In this document: positions 8,482 to 16,351 of the stretch, piece by piece
Layout: the number at the start of each line of letters is the position of its first letter
Numbering within the stretch: position 1 is the first letter of the stretch
Assembly (NCBI RefSeq): GCF_014212125.1
Contig: NZ_JACJVP010000046.1
Coordinates: 1-64,000 of the forward strand
Reading direction: 5' to 3'
Source: Cohnella nanjingensis
GTDB taxonomy: Bacteria; Bacillota; Bacilli; Paenibacillales; Paenibacillaceae
Length of the DNA stretch: 64,000 nt
Program-made: the position numbers and the translations under genes
The notes under the pieces: generated by a model
Told to the model about the DNA's origin: nothing
Seen by the model: only the letters and a program-made list of their open reading frames with translations
The model's database searches: none

Positions 8482-8510
8482 ACTTTACCATCGCCAGGAA
8501 TTGCTGTCAA
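8482..8510 (-). promoter_or_regulatory. SigA promoter of leader-yheI-yheH
   Basis: Minus strand TTGACA (perfect -35), 17-nt spacer, TAAAGT (-10), about 40 nt upstream of the leader peptide start. Confidence 0.8.
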
Positions 8511-8708
8511 TCGGTTTTAACTACATTTAACAGGACTTTTACGTTCCGTTCGCGCGTACGTAACGGCTGTTATGGAATAACGCGACCGCATCGGATCGAG
8601 CACACGCGCCGCTCCTTTTTGCCCCTATTTACCGCTTTGATCTGCCGCAGGAACGGGTATAACTGGATTAGAAGCCCTGAGCGGCTAGCGGAAAAGGGAG
8701 GTGCGGGC

Positions 8709-9416
8709 ATGTGGTTCATCGTCGTCTACTTCCTCATCGTGCTGTTCGTGATCGAGATCGCCGTCGTGCTCATGTGGGCGACCGGCCTTGAATACCCGAT
8801 CGCGCGGTTCCAAGTCGTCTCCCTTCTGACCGGCACGGGATTCACGACCAGCGAGTCCGAGCTGATCCTCGGCCATCCGGTTCGCCGGCGGGTCGGGATC
8901 TTCCTTATCCTGTTCGGAGCGTTCTCGCTCGCGGTTGTCATCTCCTGCATCAGCACCGTCCTGGCGCCCGACTTCCACCTCCTCCCGCTGTCGATCGGGG
9001 CCGGCATCCTGTTCGCGATCCTCGTCGTCCTGCGGCTGCCCGCCACCAAGCGGTACCTCTCGGAACGCCTCACCCGCGCCTTCCAGCAGACGTTCGAGCT
9101 GCAGGAGCTGTCGATCGACGAGGTGCTGCTCTGCGAGGAAGGAGACGCGTTCGTGGACGTGCCGATCGGCAAGCGGTCGCGGCTCGCCGGCCAGACGCTG
9201 GACCAGGTCTGCAAGGAGCTGAAGGACCTCAACGTGCTGCTCATCAAGCGGGGTACCGTCACGATCCGGGACGCGCGCATGCATACGCCGCTGGAAGCCG
9301 GGGACGTGCTCTATATCTACGGCAATGAAGCGGAGATTGAGCGCCGATTCGCCGGCGAGCTGGCCGACAAAAAATCCATGGAGACGGACGAGAAGCATGC
9401 GGCTTCTCTGCTATGA
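8709..9416 (+). CDS. Membrane protein with C-terminal TrkA-C domain
   Basis: A 235-residue protein with three or four N-terminal membrane helices (residues 2-25, about 60-80, about 90-108) followed by a cytoplasmic TrkA-C (RCK-C) domain from about residue 138 to 220 (LSIDEVLLCEEG...LEAGDVLYIYG). Such domains bind small ligands such as c-di-AMP and gate ion transporters. The membrane motif LTGTGFTTSESE recalls the selectivity-loop TGxGFT of K+ channels and Trk/Ktr proteins, but only one is present. The start is ATG 8709 with GGGAGG 8 nt upstream. It overlaps or abuts a CorA-like gene, suggesting a joint ion-transport role. The exact substrate is unknown. Confidence 0.75.
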   Translation: MWFIVVYFLIVLFVIEIAVVLMWATGLEYPIARFQVVSLLTGTGFTTSESELILGHPVRRRVGIFLILFGAFSLAVVISCISTVLAPDFHLLPLSIGAGILFAILVVLRLPATKRYLSERLTRAFQQTFELQELSIDEVLLCEEGDAFVDVPIGKRSRLAGQTLDQVCKELKDLNVLLIKRGTVTIRDARMHTPLEAGDVLYIYGNEAEIERRFAGELADKKSMETDEKHAASLL

Positions 9417-9439
9417 CCGCCCGGATGGGAGATGCAAGG

Positions 9440-10876
9440 ATGGAATTGAACCATTTGAAGGATAAACCGATCCGGGAAGCTTGCTATCAGATGCTGTTCC
9501 CCTTCTCGCTCAGCGCCGACTGCCACAAGAAGATGCGGAGAACGCTGATGGACGAGGGGTTCACCCCGTTTCGGCTGGACGATATGGATCAGGAAAAGGC
9601 GTATTACGGTCCGAACCACCGGGTGTCGCATCGCGACATGGAACGCTATTATTTGCCCTTCACGAACCACGTGCTCTTTCCGCACGAGCATCATCCGGAA
9701 GGCTTCCAGCGGATGAGCAAGCGGCTCGATATCCGCGCCGTGCTCCATATGCGCCACTTCGAAGCGCCGTTCGACCTCTATTCGGTCGACGTCGTGCTGT
9801 GTCCGTTCGACACGGGCTTCATCACGCTGCGCGTAGGATTGGTCAAGGCGTCGCCCACCTTCACCGAGGCGATCGCGTTCGCCGAACGGCTCCGCGTACT
9901 TCAAGACGCGCATGCCGAGGACCATGACGCTTGGGTGGCGTACGAGGGGGAGACTTACGAGGAAGTCCAGGACTTTATTTTCAAAGCGATCGTGCCTCAT
10001 ACCGTCCAATACCTCGACCGTACGCCGATGGACGGAGCTTATTTCGAGAAGCTGCCGTATCTGATCGACGAACGGATGTATGTCATTGCCTACTACGGAT
10101 TGCCCGAGGACGCGGAGATCACGTTAACAGACCGTTACCGGGCGGCGCGGCTCGACGGCATGGACGAAGATGGGCTCCCTTACATCAGCGCCAGCCATCC
10201 TCCGTATATCGAGCAATATTGCCGCGATACGGGCTTCGACCGTTGGGCGCCGAATACGTACTATCTGACGGACGAGAGCTGCTTCTGCTGCCTGACCCGG
10301 CTGCCCGGCGCCCAGGCGGCGCGGGTCGCGAACAAGATGTATGGCGAATATTACTACGGCTTGCTGCTGAACCTCTTCCACCGGATCGTGCTGCTGAAGC
10401 TGTCGAACGCTTACTCCCGCGTCCGGCTGGAGCGTACGCCCGAACAGACCGAGGTGCTCATCCGGGCCATTACGACTTTTTCCGCCAAGTACGACTTCCT
10501 CGAAGTCGTCTCGCAGTCCCAGGGCCGCGAGATCTTCGTCCAGATTCGGCGGATGTACGGCAACGACGAGCTGTTCGACGACGTGAAGATGACGCTGACC
10601 GATCTGTACAAGTATCAGGAAAATGCCACCTCGAAGCGCTCCAGCTACCTGCTGACCGTACTCACGATCTATACGGTCATCAGCGGCATCTACGGCATGA
10701 ACCAGGTCATCGACGACCTGGAAGGGCCGATCCGATGGGGCAACATGAACGGGTACTCTCCGTTCCAATGGCTGGCGCTTATCGTCATCATGTCGGGCTT
10801 GGTCGTCGCGTTCCTGCTGTCGGCCAATATCCTGTGGAAATGGGGACGCGATCTGATCAAGCGGCTGCGCGCATAG
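9440..10876 (+). CDS. CorA-like membrane protein with GMN motif
   Basis: A 478-residue protein with a large soluble N-terminal part and two transmembrane helices at the very end. The first helix ends in GIYGMN (residues 416-421), the diagnostic YGMN pore signature of CorA magnesium channels, and the last helix is followed by the basic KRLRA tail expected of CorA. The N-terminal 350 residues do not read like a standard CorA cytoplasmic domain and contain a CFCC cluster, so this is a diverged member. The start is placed at ATG 9440 (GGGAG 8 nt upstream). Translation could also begin at ATG 9413, which overlaps the previous stop as ATGA. It is probably co-transcribed with the TrkA-C protein. Confidence 0.7.
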   Translation: MELNHLKDKPIREACYQMLFPFSLSADCHKKMRRTLMDEGFTPFRLDDMDQEKAYYGPNHRVSHRDMERYYLPFTNHVLFPHEHHPEGFQRMSKRLDIRAVLHMRHFEAPFDLYSVDVVLCPFDTGFITLRVGLVKASPTFTEAIAFAERLRVLQDAHAEDHDAWVAYEGETYEEVQDFIFKAIVPHTVQYLDRTPMDGAYFEKLPYLIDERMYVIAYYGLPEDAEITLTDRYRAARLDGMDEDGLPYISASHPPYIEQYCRDTGFDRWAPNTYYLTDESCFCCLTRLPGAQAARVANKMYGEYYYGLLLNLFHRIVLLKLSNAYSRVRLERTPEQTEVLIRAITTFSAKYDFLEVVSQSQGREIFVQIRRMYGNDELFDDVKMTLTDLYKYQENATSKRSSYLLTVLTIYTVISGIYGMNQVIDDLEGPIRWGNMNGYSPFQWLALIVIMSGLVVAFLLSANILWKWGRDLIKRLRA

Positions 10877-11114
10877 CGCGCGGTTCCGGTGCGAACGCCG
10901 TGCAGGATTGGGGGGCTAGGCGGCTCCCCCAGCGCGATCGACGCATAGCGCGCGGTTCCGACACGCAATGCCGGGCGGGATGAGCGGCTAGGCCGCGGCT
11001 TATGCGCGTGCCGGACTTTGTGTCGATTGCCTGCGTGCAGCTAGCTATACTTACAGCGGGAGGCGGCTAGGCTACGGCCTATACGGGCGCGCTAGGCCTC
11101 GTGTCGAACGGCCG
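10877..11114. repeat. Degenerate direct repeats in intergenic region
   Basis: Between two convergent genes. The string CGCATAGCGCGCGGTTCCG occurs near 10871 and again near 10945, and GGCTAGGC-type words recur three times. No gene or clear terminator with a U-run was seen. Confidence 0.5.
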
Positions 11115-12305
11115 CTACGCCCGCTCGAAGCGGTACACTTCGCCGTCTGCCGTACATAGATACAGCTCGCCCTCCCGGTCTTGGCCAAAAGAAGTGATGT
11201 TGTAGCCGGACGCTAGCAGCAGCTTGTTCTCGTATGTCGGCTTGCCGGGGACCTGCCTCAACGCCCAGATGTTGCCCGTCGCATAGTCTCCGTAGACATA
11301 CCAGCCCGCGAGACCCGGCAGAGCCTTGCCTCGGTAGACGAACCCGCCCGTGACGGACTGCCCGAGGTCGCGGCCGTACGTCCAGACCGGGTCGATCAAG
11401 CCTGCGCTCTCGCAGCCCTCTTCCGGCTTGAAGCAGCGCGTCCCCTCTTTGACGTTCCATCCGTAGTTGCCGCCGTTCACGATCCGGTCGATCTCCTCCA
11501 GCTTGTCCTGTCCGACATCCGCCGCCCAGAGGTCGCCGGTAGCCGTATCGAAGCTGAACCGCCACGGATTGCGCAGGCCATAGGCATAGATCTCCGAAGC
11601 GCCGCCTCCGGAGACGAACGGATTGTCCGCCGGGATGCCGTAATGCGGCCGCTGCTCCGTGCCGGAAGGCTTGTCCACGTCGATGCGGAGAATCTTGCCG
11701 AGCAGCGTGTCCTTGTTCTGGCCGTTGCCATGCGGATCGCCACCGCTGCCGCCATCGCCGGTGCCGATGTACAGATAGCCGTCCGGCCCGAAGGCGAGCT
11801 GCCCTCCGTTGTGATTGGCATAGGGCTGCGCGAAGGTCAGCAGCGCGACTTCGCTCGACGGATCGGCCGCTGTCCGGCCGTTCTCTCCCTTCGGGACGCT
11901 ATACCTGGCAATGACCGTATGCGTCTTGGTCGTATAGTTCACATAGAGATAGCCGTTCTCCTCGAACTTCGGATGGAAGGCCAGGCCGAGCAGCCCCTGC
12001 TCCGAGCCTTCCGAGAAGACGCGGTCTTGAATGTCGAGCAGCACGCTCGACTTCGCGGCGCTGCCTGATCCGTCGGTATAGACGATACGGCCGGACTGCT
12101 CCGTCACGAACATCCGACCGTCCGCTCCCCAGACCAAGCCGACCGGCTTCTCGAACTGCACGTCCGGATGCACGCGCGCGAGCTTCGCTTGGCTGCTCTT
12201 CGCTTCCTCCTTCGCCCCCGTCGTTTGAGACTTGGAATCGCAAGCCGCGCCTCCCAGCAAAAAAGCCGCCAGCACCACCGCGACGCCCATGATCGACCGC
12301 CTCAT
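11115..12305 (-). CDS. PQQ-dependent sugar dehydrogenase-like lipoprotein
   Basis: Secreted lipoprotein of 396 residues: a basic start (MRRSIM), hydrophobic stretch and lipobox LGGAAC, then a six-bladed beta-propeller of the soluble glucose/sorbosone dehydrogenase family. Family-typical segments are KPVGLVWGADGRMFVTEQ, EQGLLGLAFHP, NHNGGQLAFGPDGYLYIGTG, YGLRNPWRFSFD and GGNYGWN. The family oxidises aldoses with PQQ in the periplasm or at the cell surface. PQQ biosynthesis genes are not in the window, so the cofactor and substrate are unproven. The ATG at 12305 follows AGAGGTGG by 5 nt; an in-frame GTG three codons earlier overlaps that site. Its own terminator region follows. Confidence 0.9.
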   Translation of the reverse strand: MRRSIMGVAVVLAAFLLGGAACDSKSQTTGAKEEAKSSQAKLARVHPDVQFEKPVGLVWGADGRMFVTEQSGRIVYTDGSGSAAKSSVLLDIQDRVFSEGSEQGLLGLAFHPKFEENGYLYVNYTTKTHTVIARYSVPKGENGRTAADPSSEVALLTFAQPYANHNGGQLAFGPDGYLYIGTGDGGSGGDPHGNGQNKDTLLGKILRIDVDKPSGTEQRPHYGIPADNPFVSGGGASEIYAYGLRNPWRFSFDTATGDLWAADVGQDKLEEIDRIVNGGNYGWNVKEGTRCFKPEEGCESAGLIDPVWTYGRDLGQSVTGGFVYRGKALPGLAGWYVYGDYATGNIWALRQVPGKPTYENKLLLASGYNITSFGQDREGELYLCTADGEVYRFERA

Positions 12306-12372
12306 GCCGTCCACCTCTTTTCAGAAATAATGTCTCGCTCGCTATGTACCATTACCCGCCATTCCCCGACGC

Positions 12373-12525
12373 CGCTTCCCCGCGAATAACGCGGTTTTTC
12401 CGCCTTATTCCCGCTTCGACGCCCGCTTCTCCGCGATTAACGCGGTTTTTCCGTCTTATTCCCGCTCCGACTCCCGCTTCCCCGCGAATAACGCGGTTTT
12501 TCCGCCTTATTCCCGCTCCGGCGCC
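12373..12525. repeat. 51-bp tandem repeat with terminator-like hairpins, 3 units
   Basis: Three units with 51-bp period (starts 12373, 12424, 12475). Each holds CCGCG-(A/T)-rich loop-CGCGG followed by TTTTT on the plus strand, a miniature terminator shape, then CCG(C/T)CTTATTCCCGCT. It fills most of the gene-free stretch 12306-12619. Nothing else is seen there except the terminator at 12544. Confidence 0.85.
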
Positions 12526-12543
12526 CCAACCGCCGAATACGAC

Positions 12544-12577
12544 AAAAAACCTCCGGTCTTCCGACCGAAGGCTTTTT
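12544..12577. terminator. Terminator after the CxxH gene (bidirectional shape)
   Basis: AAAAAACCTCCGGTC - TTCC - GACCGAAGGCTTTTT, T-runs on both sides, 43 nt past the stop of the CxxH/CxxC gene and the end of the htrA-side transcript. Confidence 0.85.
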
Positions 12578-12619
12578 GCCGCTAAGCGTACATTCTCTTG
12601 TTGTCGGCCTCGGGCCGGT

Positions 12620-12787
12620 TTATAGCACCAGGACGACGGCAGGGGCGGCGCACCATTCGCAATGCTCCGGCGGTTGCCACTCCGCGAACTTCGTCGTCGT
12701 GAGATTCACCAGGTCCGGCGCGTCCTCGTACTCGTCGACGAAGTGGTCGATCGCGAGTTCCACATGCTCCTTGCACACGCAATACAT
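12620..12787 (-). CDS. CxxH/CxxC small protein (TIGR04129-like)
   Basis: A 55-residue protein with CVCKEH near the N-terminus and CEWC near the C-terminus, the spacing of the CxxH/CxxC family found beside htrA at the end of wal operons in Bacillales. The middle is acidic (FVDEYEDAPD). Four Cys/His ligands suggest a structural zinc site. Its function is unknown. The ATG follows AGGAAGGAA by 9 nt. It lies 23 bp downstream of htrA in the same direction, so it is probably the last gene of that transcript. Confidence 0.85.
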   Translation of the reverse strand: MYCVCKEHVELAIDHFVDEYEDAPDLVNLTTTKFAEWQPPEHCEWCAAPAVVLVL

Positions 12788-12810
12788 ATTCGGGCGTTCC
12801 TTCCTGGGCG

Positions 12811-14130
12811 TTATTCCTCGGTCTTCTCGACCAGCTTCACGGTGAGCTCGCCTTTCTTGCCGTCGCGATAATACGTTACCGTAAGCGATTCCCCGATTTT
12901 CTTCTGGTTATACAGATACTTCCGCAGATCCAGCGTGCTGCCGATCCCATGGCCGTCGAGCTGCACGATGAGGTCGTTGAACTTCAGCCCCGCATCCTTG
13001 GCCGGCCCTACGGCCTCCAGCACGACGACGCCTTGCTTCACGCCGTCCGGCACTTTGAGCGGCGGCTCCGGCTGGTCCTGAGACTCGTCAGGCGGCACAT
13101 CGCCGCTGTCGTCACCGCTGCCGTCGCCTGCGCCGGCATCCGAGCCGTTGTCGTCGGACAGAATATGATTGTCGAGATACGAATCGAGATCCATCGAGTA
13201 GACGCCCAGATAAGGACGCAGCACCTTGCCGTTCTTCAGCAGCTGCTCCACGATCGGCATCGCGTCGTCGATCGGGATGGCGAAGCCGATGCCCTCGACG
13301 CCCGTGTCCGCGACCTTCATGCTGTTGATGCCGACCACCTGGCCGTCCAGGTTCGCGAGCGCGCCGCCGCTGTTGCCCGGGTTGATCGGCGCGGAGATCT
13401 GGATGACTTCCTCTTCCCAGTCGTAGATGCCGTCCTGGTTCAGCGACACGGGCACGGTCTGCTTCAGGTTGGAGACGATGCCGTCGGTGAGCGAGTCGTT
13501 AAAGCCGAGCGGGTTGCCGATCGCGATGACCTTCTCGCCCTTGCGCAGCTTCTTCGAATCGCCGAGCTCGGCGACGGTGGTGATGCCTTTGTCGTCGACC
13601 TCCAGGACCGCGAGGTCCGTGATCGTATCCTTGCCGAGAATCTTCGCCTGCTTCTTCTCGCCGGTCTCCAGGACCACCTGCACGTTCGCGGCATCCGAGA
13701 CGACGTGGGCGTTCGTGATGACGAGCGCTTTGCCGCCCTGCTTCTGGAAGATGACGCCCGAGCCCAAGCTCGCGCTCTGCGAGGCATCCGGCCCGCCTTG
13801 CTGCTCTTGGAGCTGGCCGTCCTTCGTCTGATTGATGATGCTCACGACGGCCGGTCCTACCTTGGCCGCCGCCGTGATGATCCGATCGTACGTGTCCGCG
13901 ATCGGCTGCGCGGCGACGCTCGCCGGCTTGCTAGGCGAGGAGCCCGGATGGTCGAAGGCGAAGTAGAACAAGAAGGCGACCAACACGGAGCTCGCCATCG
14001 AAGAGATCAACGCTACCTTGAACATGGAGCCTTGCCGGCTTCCCCGGCTGGTCCGCGGCCACGAACCCGGCGTGCTGCGGCTGTTACGCTTCACCCGGGT
14101 GGAATAAAAATCGTCTTTGAAAAAGCTCAT
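12811..14130 (-). CDS. htrA: Membrane-anchored S1C serine protease HtrA (YycK)
   Basis: DegP/HtrA-type protease and chaperone handling misfolded exported proteins at the cell surface. It has 439 residues: a basic N-terminus, one transmembrane helix (about 38-60), trypsin-like domain with catalytic His142 (ITNAHVV), Asp172 (TDLAVL) and Ser254 (NPGNSGGAL), then one PDZ domain to the end. An unusual linker of about 35 residues, rich in Asp, Gly, Ser and Pro, separates protease and PDZ. Location next to walRKHIJ matches YycK of Bacillus. Upstream genes are separated by a small plus-strand gene, so it may have its own promoter. Confidence 0.96.
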   Translation of the reverse strand: MSFFKDDFYSTRVKRNSRSTPGSWPRTSRGSRQGSMFKVALISSMASSVLVAFLFYFAFDHPGSSPSKPASVAAQPIADTYDRIITAAAKVGPAVVSIINQTKDGQLQEQQGGPDASQSASLGSGVIFQKQGGKALVITNAHVVSDAANVQVVLETGEKKQAKILGKDTITDLAVLEVDDKGITTVAELGDSKKLRKGEKVIAIGNPLGFNDSLTDGIVSNLKQTVPVSLNQDGIYDWEEEVIQISAPINPGNSGGALANLDGQVVGINSMKVADTGVEGIGFAIPIDDAMPIVEQLLKNGKVLRPYLGVYSMDLDSYLDNHILSDDNGSDAGAGDGSGDDSGDVPPDESQDQPEPPLKVPDGVKQGVVVLEAVGPAKDAGLKFNDLIVQLDGHGIGSTLDLRKYLYNQKKIGESLTVTYYRDGKKGELTVKLVEKTEE

Positions 14131-14299
14131 GCGCCGCCACCATCCTTCCGAGAGAGAGCGATCCGCTCTCTTCTAGCCGGCCTCTATCAATATATCGGAA
14201 TATTTTTAAGGGTTTTGACTAAAATAGTAATAGAATCGCGGAGCCATAGCAAGTAAAGATCCGTTTATCCTAACATGCAATGAAAGGAAGATCGCCTAA

Positions 14300-14500
14300 A
14301 TGAAACCTTCTTCTTACTCTTGGTCCTTCGTAGACTTCGCCGCCCAGCTCGCCGATCTGAAGGACGACCGCTACCGCCAGATTCTGGCGCTCAGCACCTT
14401 GATCGAGGTGCTCGTGGACAAAGGTATCCTCACCCCCGATGAGATCCGGATCAAGGCGGCCGAGATGGAAGCGGAGCTCGATCAGTTGATTCTCTACTGA
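14300..14500 (+). CDS. Small hypothetical protein, 66 residues
   Basis: Begins MKPSSYSWSFVDFAAQ, then a helical acidic stretch (LSTLIEVLVDKGILTPDEIRIKAAEMEAELDQLI). The 'LTPDEI' turn between two helices resembles small dimeric helical domains, but no family is recognised. GGAAG about 10 nt before the ATG could serve as RBS. It is alone on the plus strand between htrA and walJ. It is moderately likely to be real, because its codon composition looks like the neighbours. The 14501-14624 gap after it shows nothing. Confidence 0.6.
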   Translation: MKPSSYSWSFVDFAAQLADLKDDRYRQILALSTLIEVLVDKGILTPDEIRIKAAEMEAELDQLILY

Positions 14501-14624
14501 GCCCGCCGGGCCGAGGACCTCGCGATGCCTTTGCGAAGTCCCGCGTCAAGCGCGTTCCGCCGAGGATGCCTGGCGCACCCTCTTCGGAGGGGTTCCTAGG
14601 ATCCCTCGCGCCAATGCCGTCCCG

Positions 14625-15431
14625 CTATGCCTTCAAGAGATCCCAAGGCGTCGGACGGTCGTAGTAGGTTTCGCACAGCTCGAACTCATGCTTCTGGTAG
14701 AATAAGCCGTTGTCTTCTAATACTGTATTCACGGTGAGTTTGGCCAAATCCATGAGGTTGTGCTCCTGGCTGAGATGCGCGAGATAAACCCGCCGGGTCC
14801 GTCCCTCCGCGAGCAGCCGGCAGAGCGCTTCGCCCGCCGCCTCGTTGGACAAGTGGCCGGTATCGCCCAGGATGCGGCGCTTGATGTTCCACGGATAGCG
14901 GCCCATCCGCAGCATATCGACGTCGTGGTTCGATTCCAGGACGAGGACGTCGGACTGCAGCAGCTGCTGCATGACTTTGTCGCTCACGTAGCCGAGGTCG
15001 GTCGCGAGCGTCAGCTTCCGGCCGCCCGAGTGGAAGCAGTAGCCGACCGGCTCCACCGCGTCGTGCGAGATCGCGTACGACTCGATCCGCAGGTCGAACA
15101 GCTCCATGACGCCGCCCGTCGGCAGCACCTTGCGCTGCCCGTCCGGCAGCTCGCCGACGTGCTTGGCCATCGCGCCCCACGTCTTCTCGTTGGCGTAGAT
15201 GGGCAGCTCGTACTTGCGCGCGAGCGCGCCCAGCCCCTTGATATGATCGGAGTGCTCGTGCGTGACGAAGATCGCGTCCAGCTCGGTGCCGGACACCTCG
15301 CGCGCCTTCATCAGCTCCTCGATTTTCTTGCCGCTCAAGCCCGCGTCGATCAGCACCGTCGCCGCATCCGAAGATACGACCGTCGCGTTGCCGGTCGAAC
15401 CGCTGGCGAGCACCGTAAAACGAAGTCCCAT
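14625..15431 (-). CDS. walJ: Metallo-beta-lactamase fold hydrolase WalJ (YycJ)
   Basis: A 268-residue MBL-fold protein; YycJ/WalJ is a DNA exonuclease-like enzyme linked to cell division and the WalRK regulon. The metal-binding motif is THEHSDH (near residue 62), with DLGYVSD and the downstream His of HLSQEH completing the site, and ASGSTGNA at the N-terminus is the YycJ signature. The start is ATG 15431 with AAAGGACAGGA upstream; the reading frame stays open further upstream but overlaps walI and is not used. It follows walI after 122 bp, most likely as the last gene of the wal operon. Confidence 0.95.
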   Translation of the reverse strand: MGLRFTVLASGSTGNATVVSSDAATVLIDAGLSGKKIEELMKAREVSGTELDAIFVTHEHSDHIKGLGALARKYELPIYANEKTWGAMAKHVGELPDGQRKVLPTGGVMELFDLRIESYAISHDAVEPVGYCFHSGGRKLTLATDLGYVSDKVMQQLLQSDVLVLESNHDVDMLRMGRYPWNIKRRILGDTGHLSNEAAGEALCRLLAEGRTRRVYLAHLSQEHNLMDLAKLTVNTVLEDNGLFYQKHEFELCETYYDRPTPWDLLKA

Positions 15432-15553
15432 CGCTGTCCTGTCCTTTCTCTCCCGCAAAGCAATACTCTGTACAGCCATGAATCCATTCTGAACGACCAA
15501 GTATGCCGCTATGTACCGGACCGCCGCTTCCCCCGCGGCATGTCCTGCGGCCG

Positions 15554-16321
15554 CTAGCCCGTCTGGCCGGCCTGCGCGCTGCCTTTGTCCGTCGACACCT
15601 CGCCGTTGATCGCGTTCACGTAGAACATATCGCCGCCCTCGATCAGGATCCGCCAGGACGGAGAAGAGACCTGCGTCTCGGAGTCGAAGATCGGCTGTCC
15701 GTGGTAGCCGAGCGTCACTTCCTGCACATTCGCGCCCGATGGCAGGTACTTCTTCAGGATCAGGCTGGCGACCGCCTGCGTCGCGGGCAGCACCTTCTGC
15801 TCCGGACCGCTCTCCGACGGCAGCGTCTCCATGAGATCCTGCCGGTACGCCCGGATCTTCAGCTCGCTGTAGTACAGCTCCAGCCGGACGTCGAAGAAGG
15901 GCATCCCGTCGACCATCCGGTTGAACGAGTAATACGCGCCTTCCTTGCTCCCGTAGTAGTCGAACCGGTACTTCGCCAGATCCGGGATGACGCTCCCGAG
16001 CGCTTGCTGCAGCTCCTCCGTGCCGAAGACGATACGCGTCTCCTTCGGCGGATCGATGGGCGTCCGGACGCTCGCGTCCTTGCTCGGCGGCTCCAGCAGC
16101 TTGTACGTCATCTCGCGCATCTTCGGCGTCTCCGTCGGGATCTTGCCCGTGATCCGGATCTTCTTCTCGTTCATGGCCAGCTGCGCTTCGGGCGAGAGGG
16201 AGCCGAGGTCGACCGAGCGGTCGATCCGCTCCCGCCACTCCAGCCACAGCTGATAGCCAAGCACGACGTTCAGGATCAGGAACGCCAGGATGAGGACGCT
16301 CTTCGCCCGTCTCCAGTCCAC
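15554..16321 (-). CDS. walI: WalI (YycI), regulator of WalK
   Basis: Membrane-anchored accessory protein of the WalK kinase: one N-terminal transmembrane helix (residues 7-26), then an extracellular domain of the YycI type, 255 residues. In Bacillus YycH and YycI form a complex that restrains WalK through their membrane helices. The start is GTG (GTG GAC TGG) with a very strong GGAAGGAGGAG about 6 nt upstream. It sits 30 bp after walH. Confidence 0.93.
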   Translation of the reverse strand: MDWRRAKSVLILAFLILNVVLGYQLWLEWRERIDRSVDLGSLSPEAQLAMNEKKIRITGKIPTETPKMREMTYKLLEPPSKDASVRTPIDPPKETRIVFGTEELQQALGSVIPDLAKYRFDYYGSKEGAYYSFNRMVDGMPFFDVRLELYYSELKIRAYRQDLMETLPSESGPEQKVLPATQAVASLILKKYLPSGANVQEVTLGYHGQPIFDSETQVSSPSWRILIEGGDMFYVNAINGEVSTDKGSAQAGQTG

Positions 16322-16351
16322 TTCGACTCCTCCTTCCTCCGCGATTCGAAT

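Noticed and set aside
14249..14290. Another CAAGTAAA element between htrA and the 66-residue gene
   Set aside because: Only CAAGTAAA plus a few GATCCG bases match; core and stems are missing, so chance similarity or a remnant cannot be separated.
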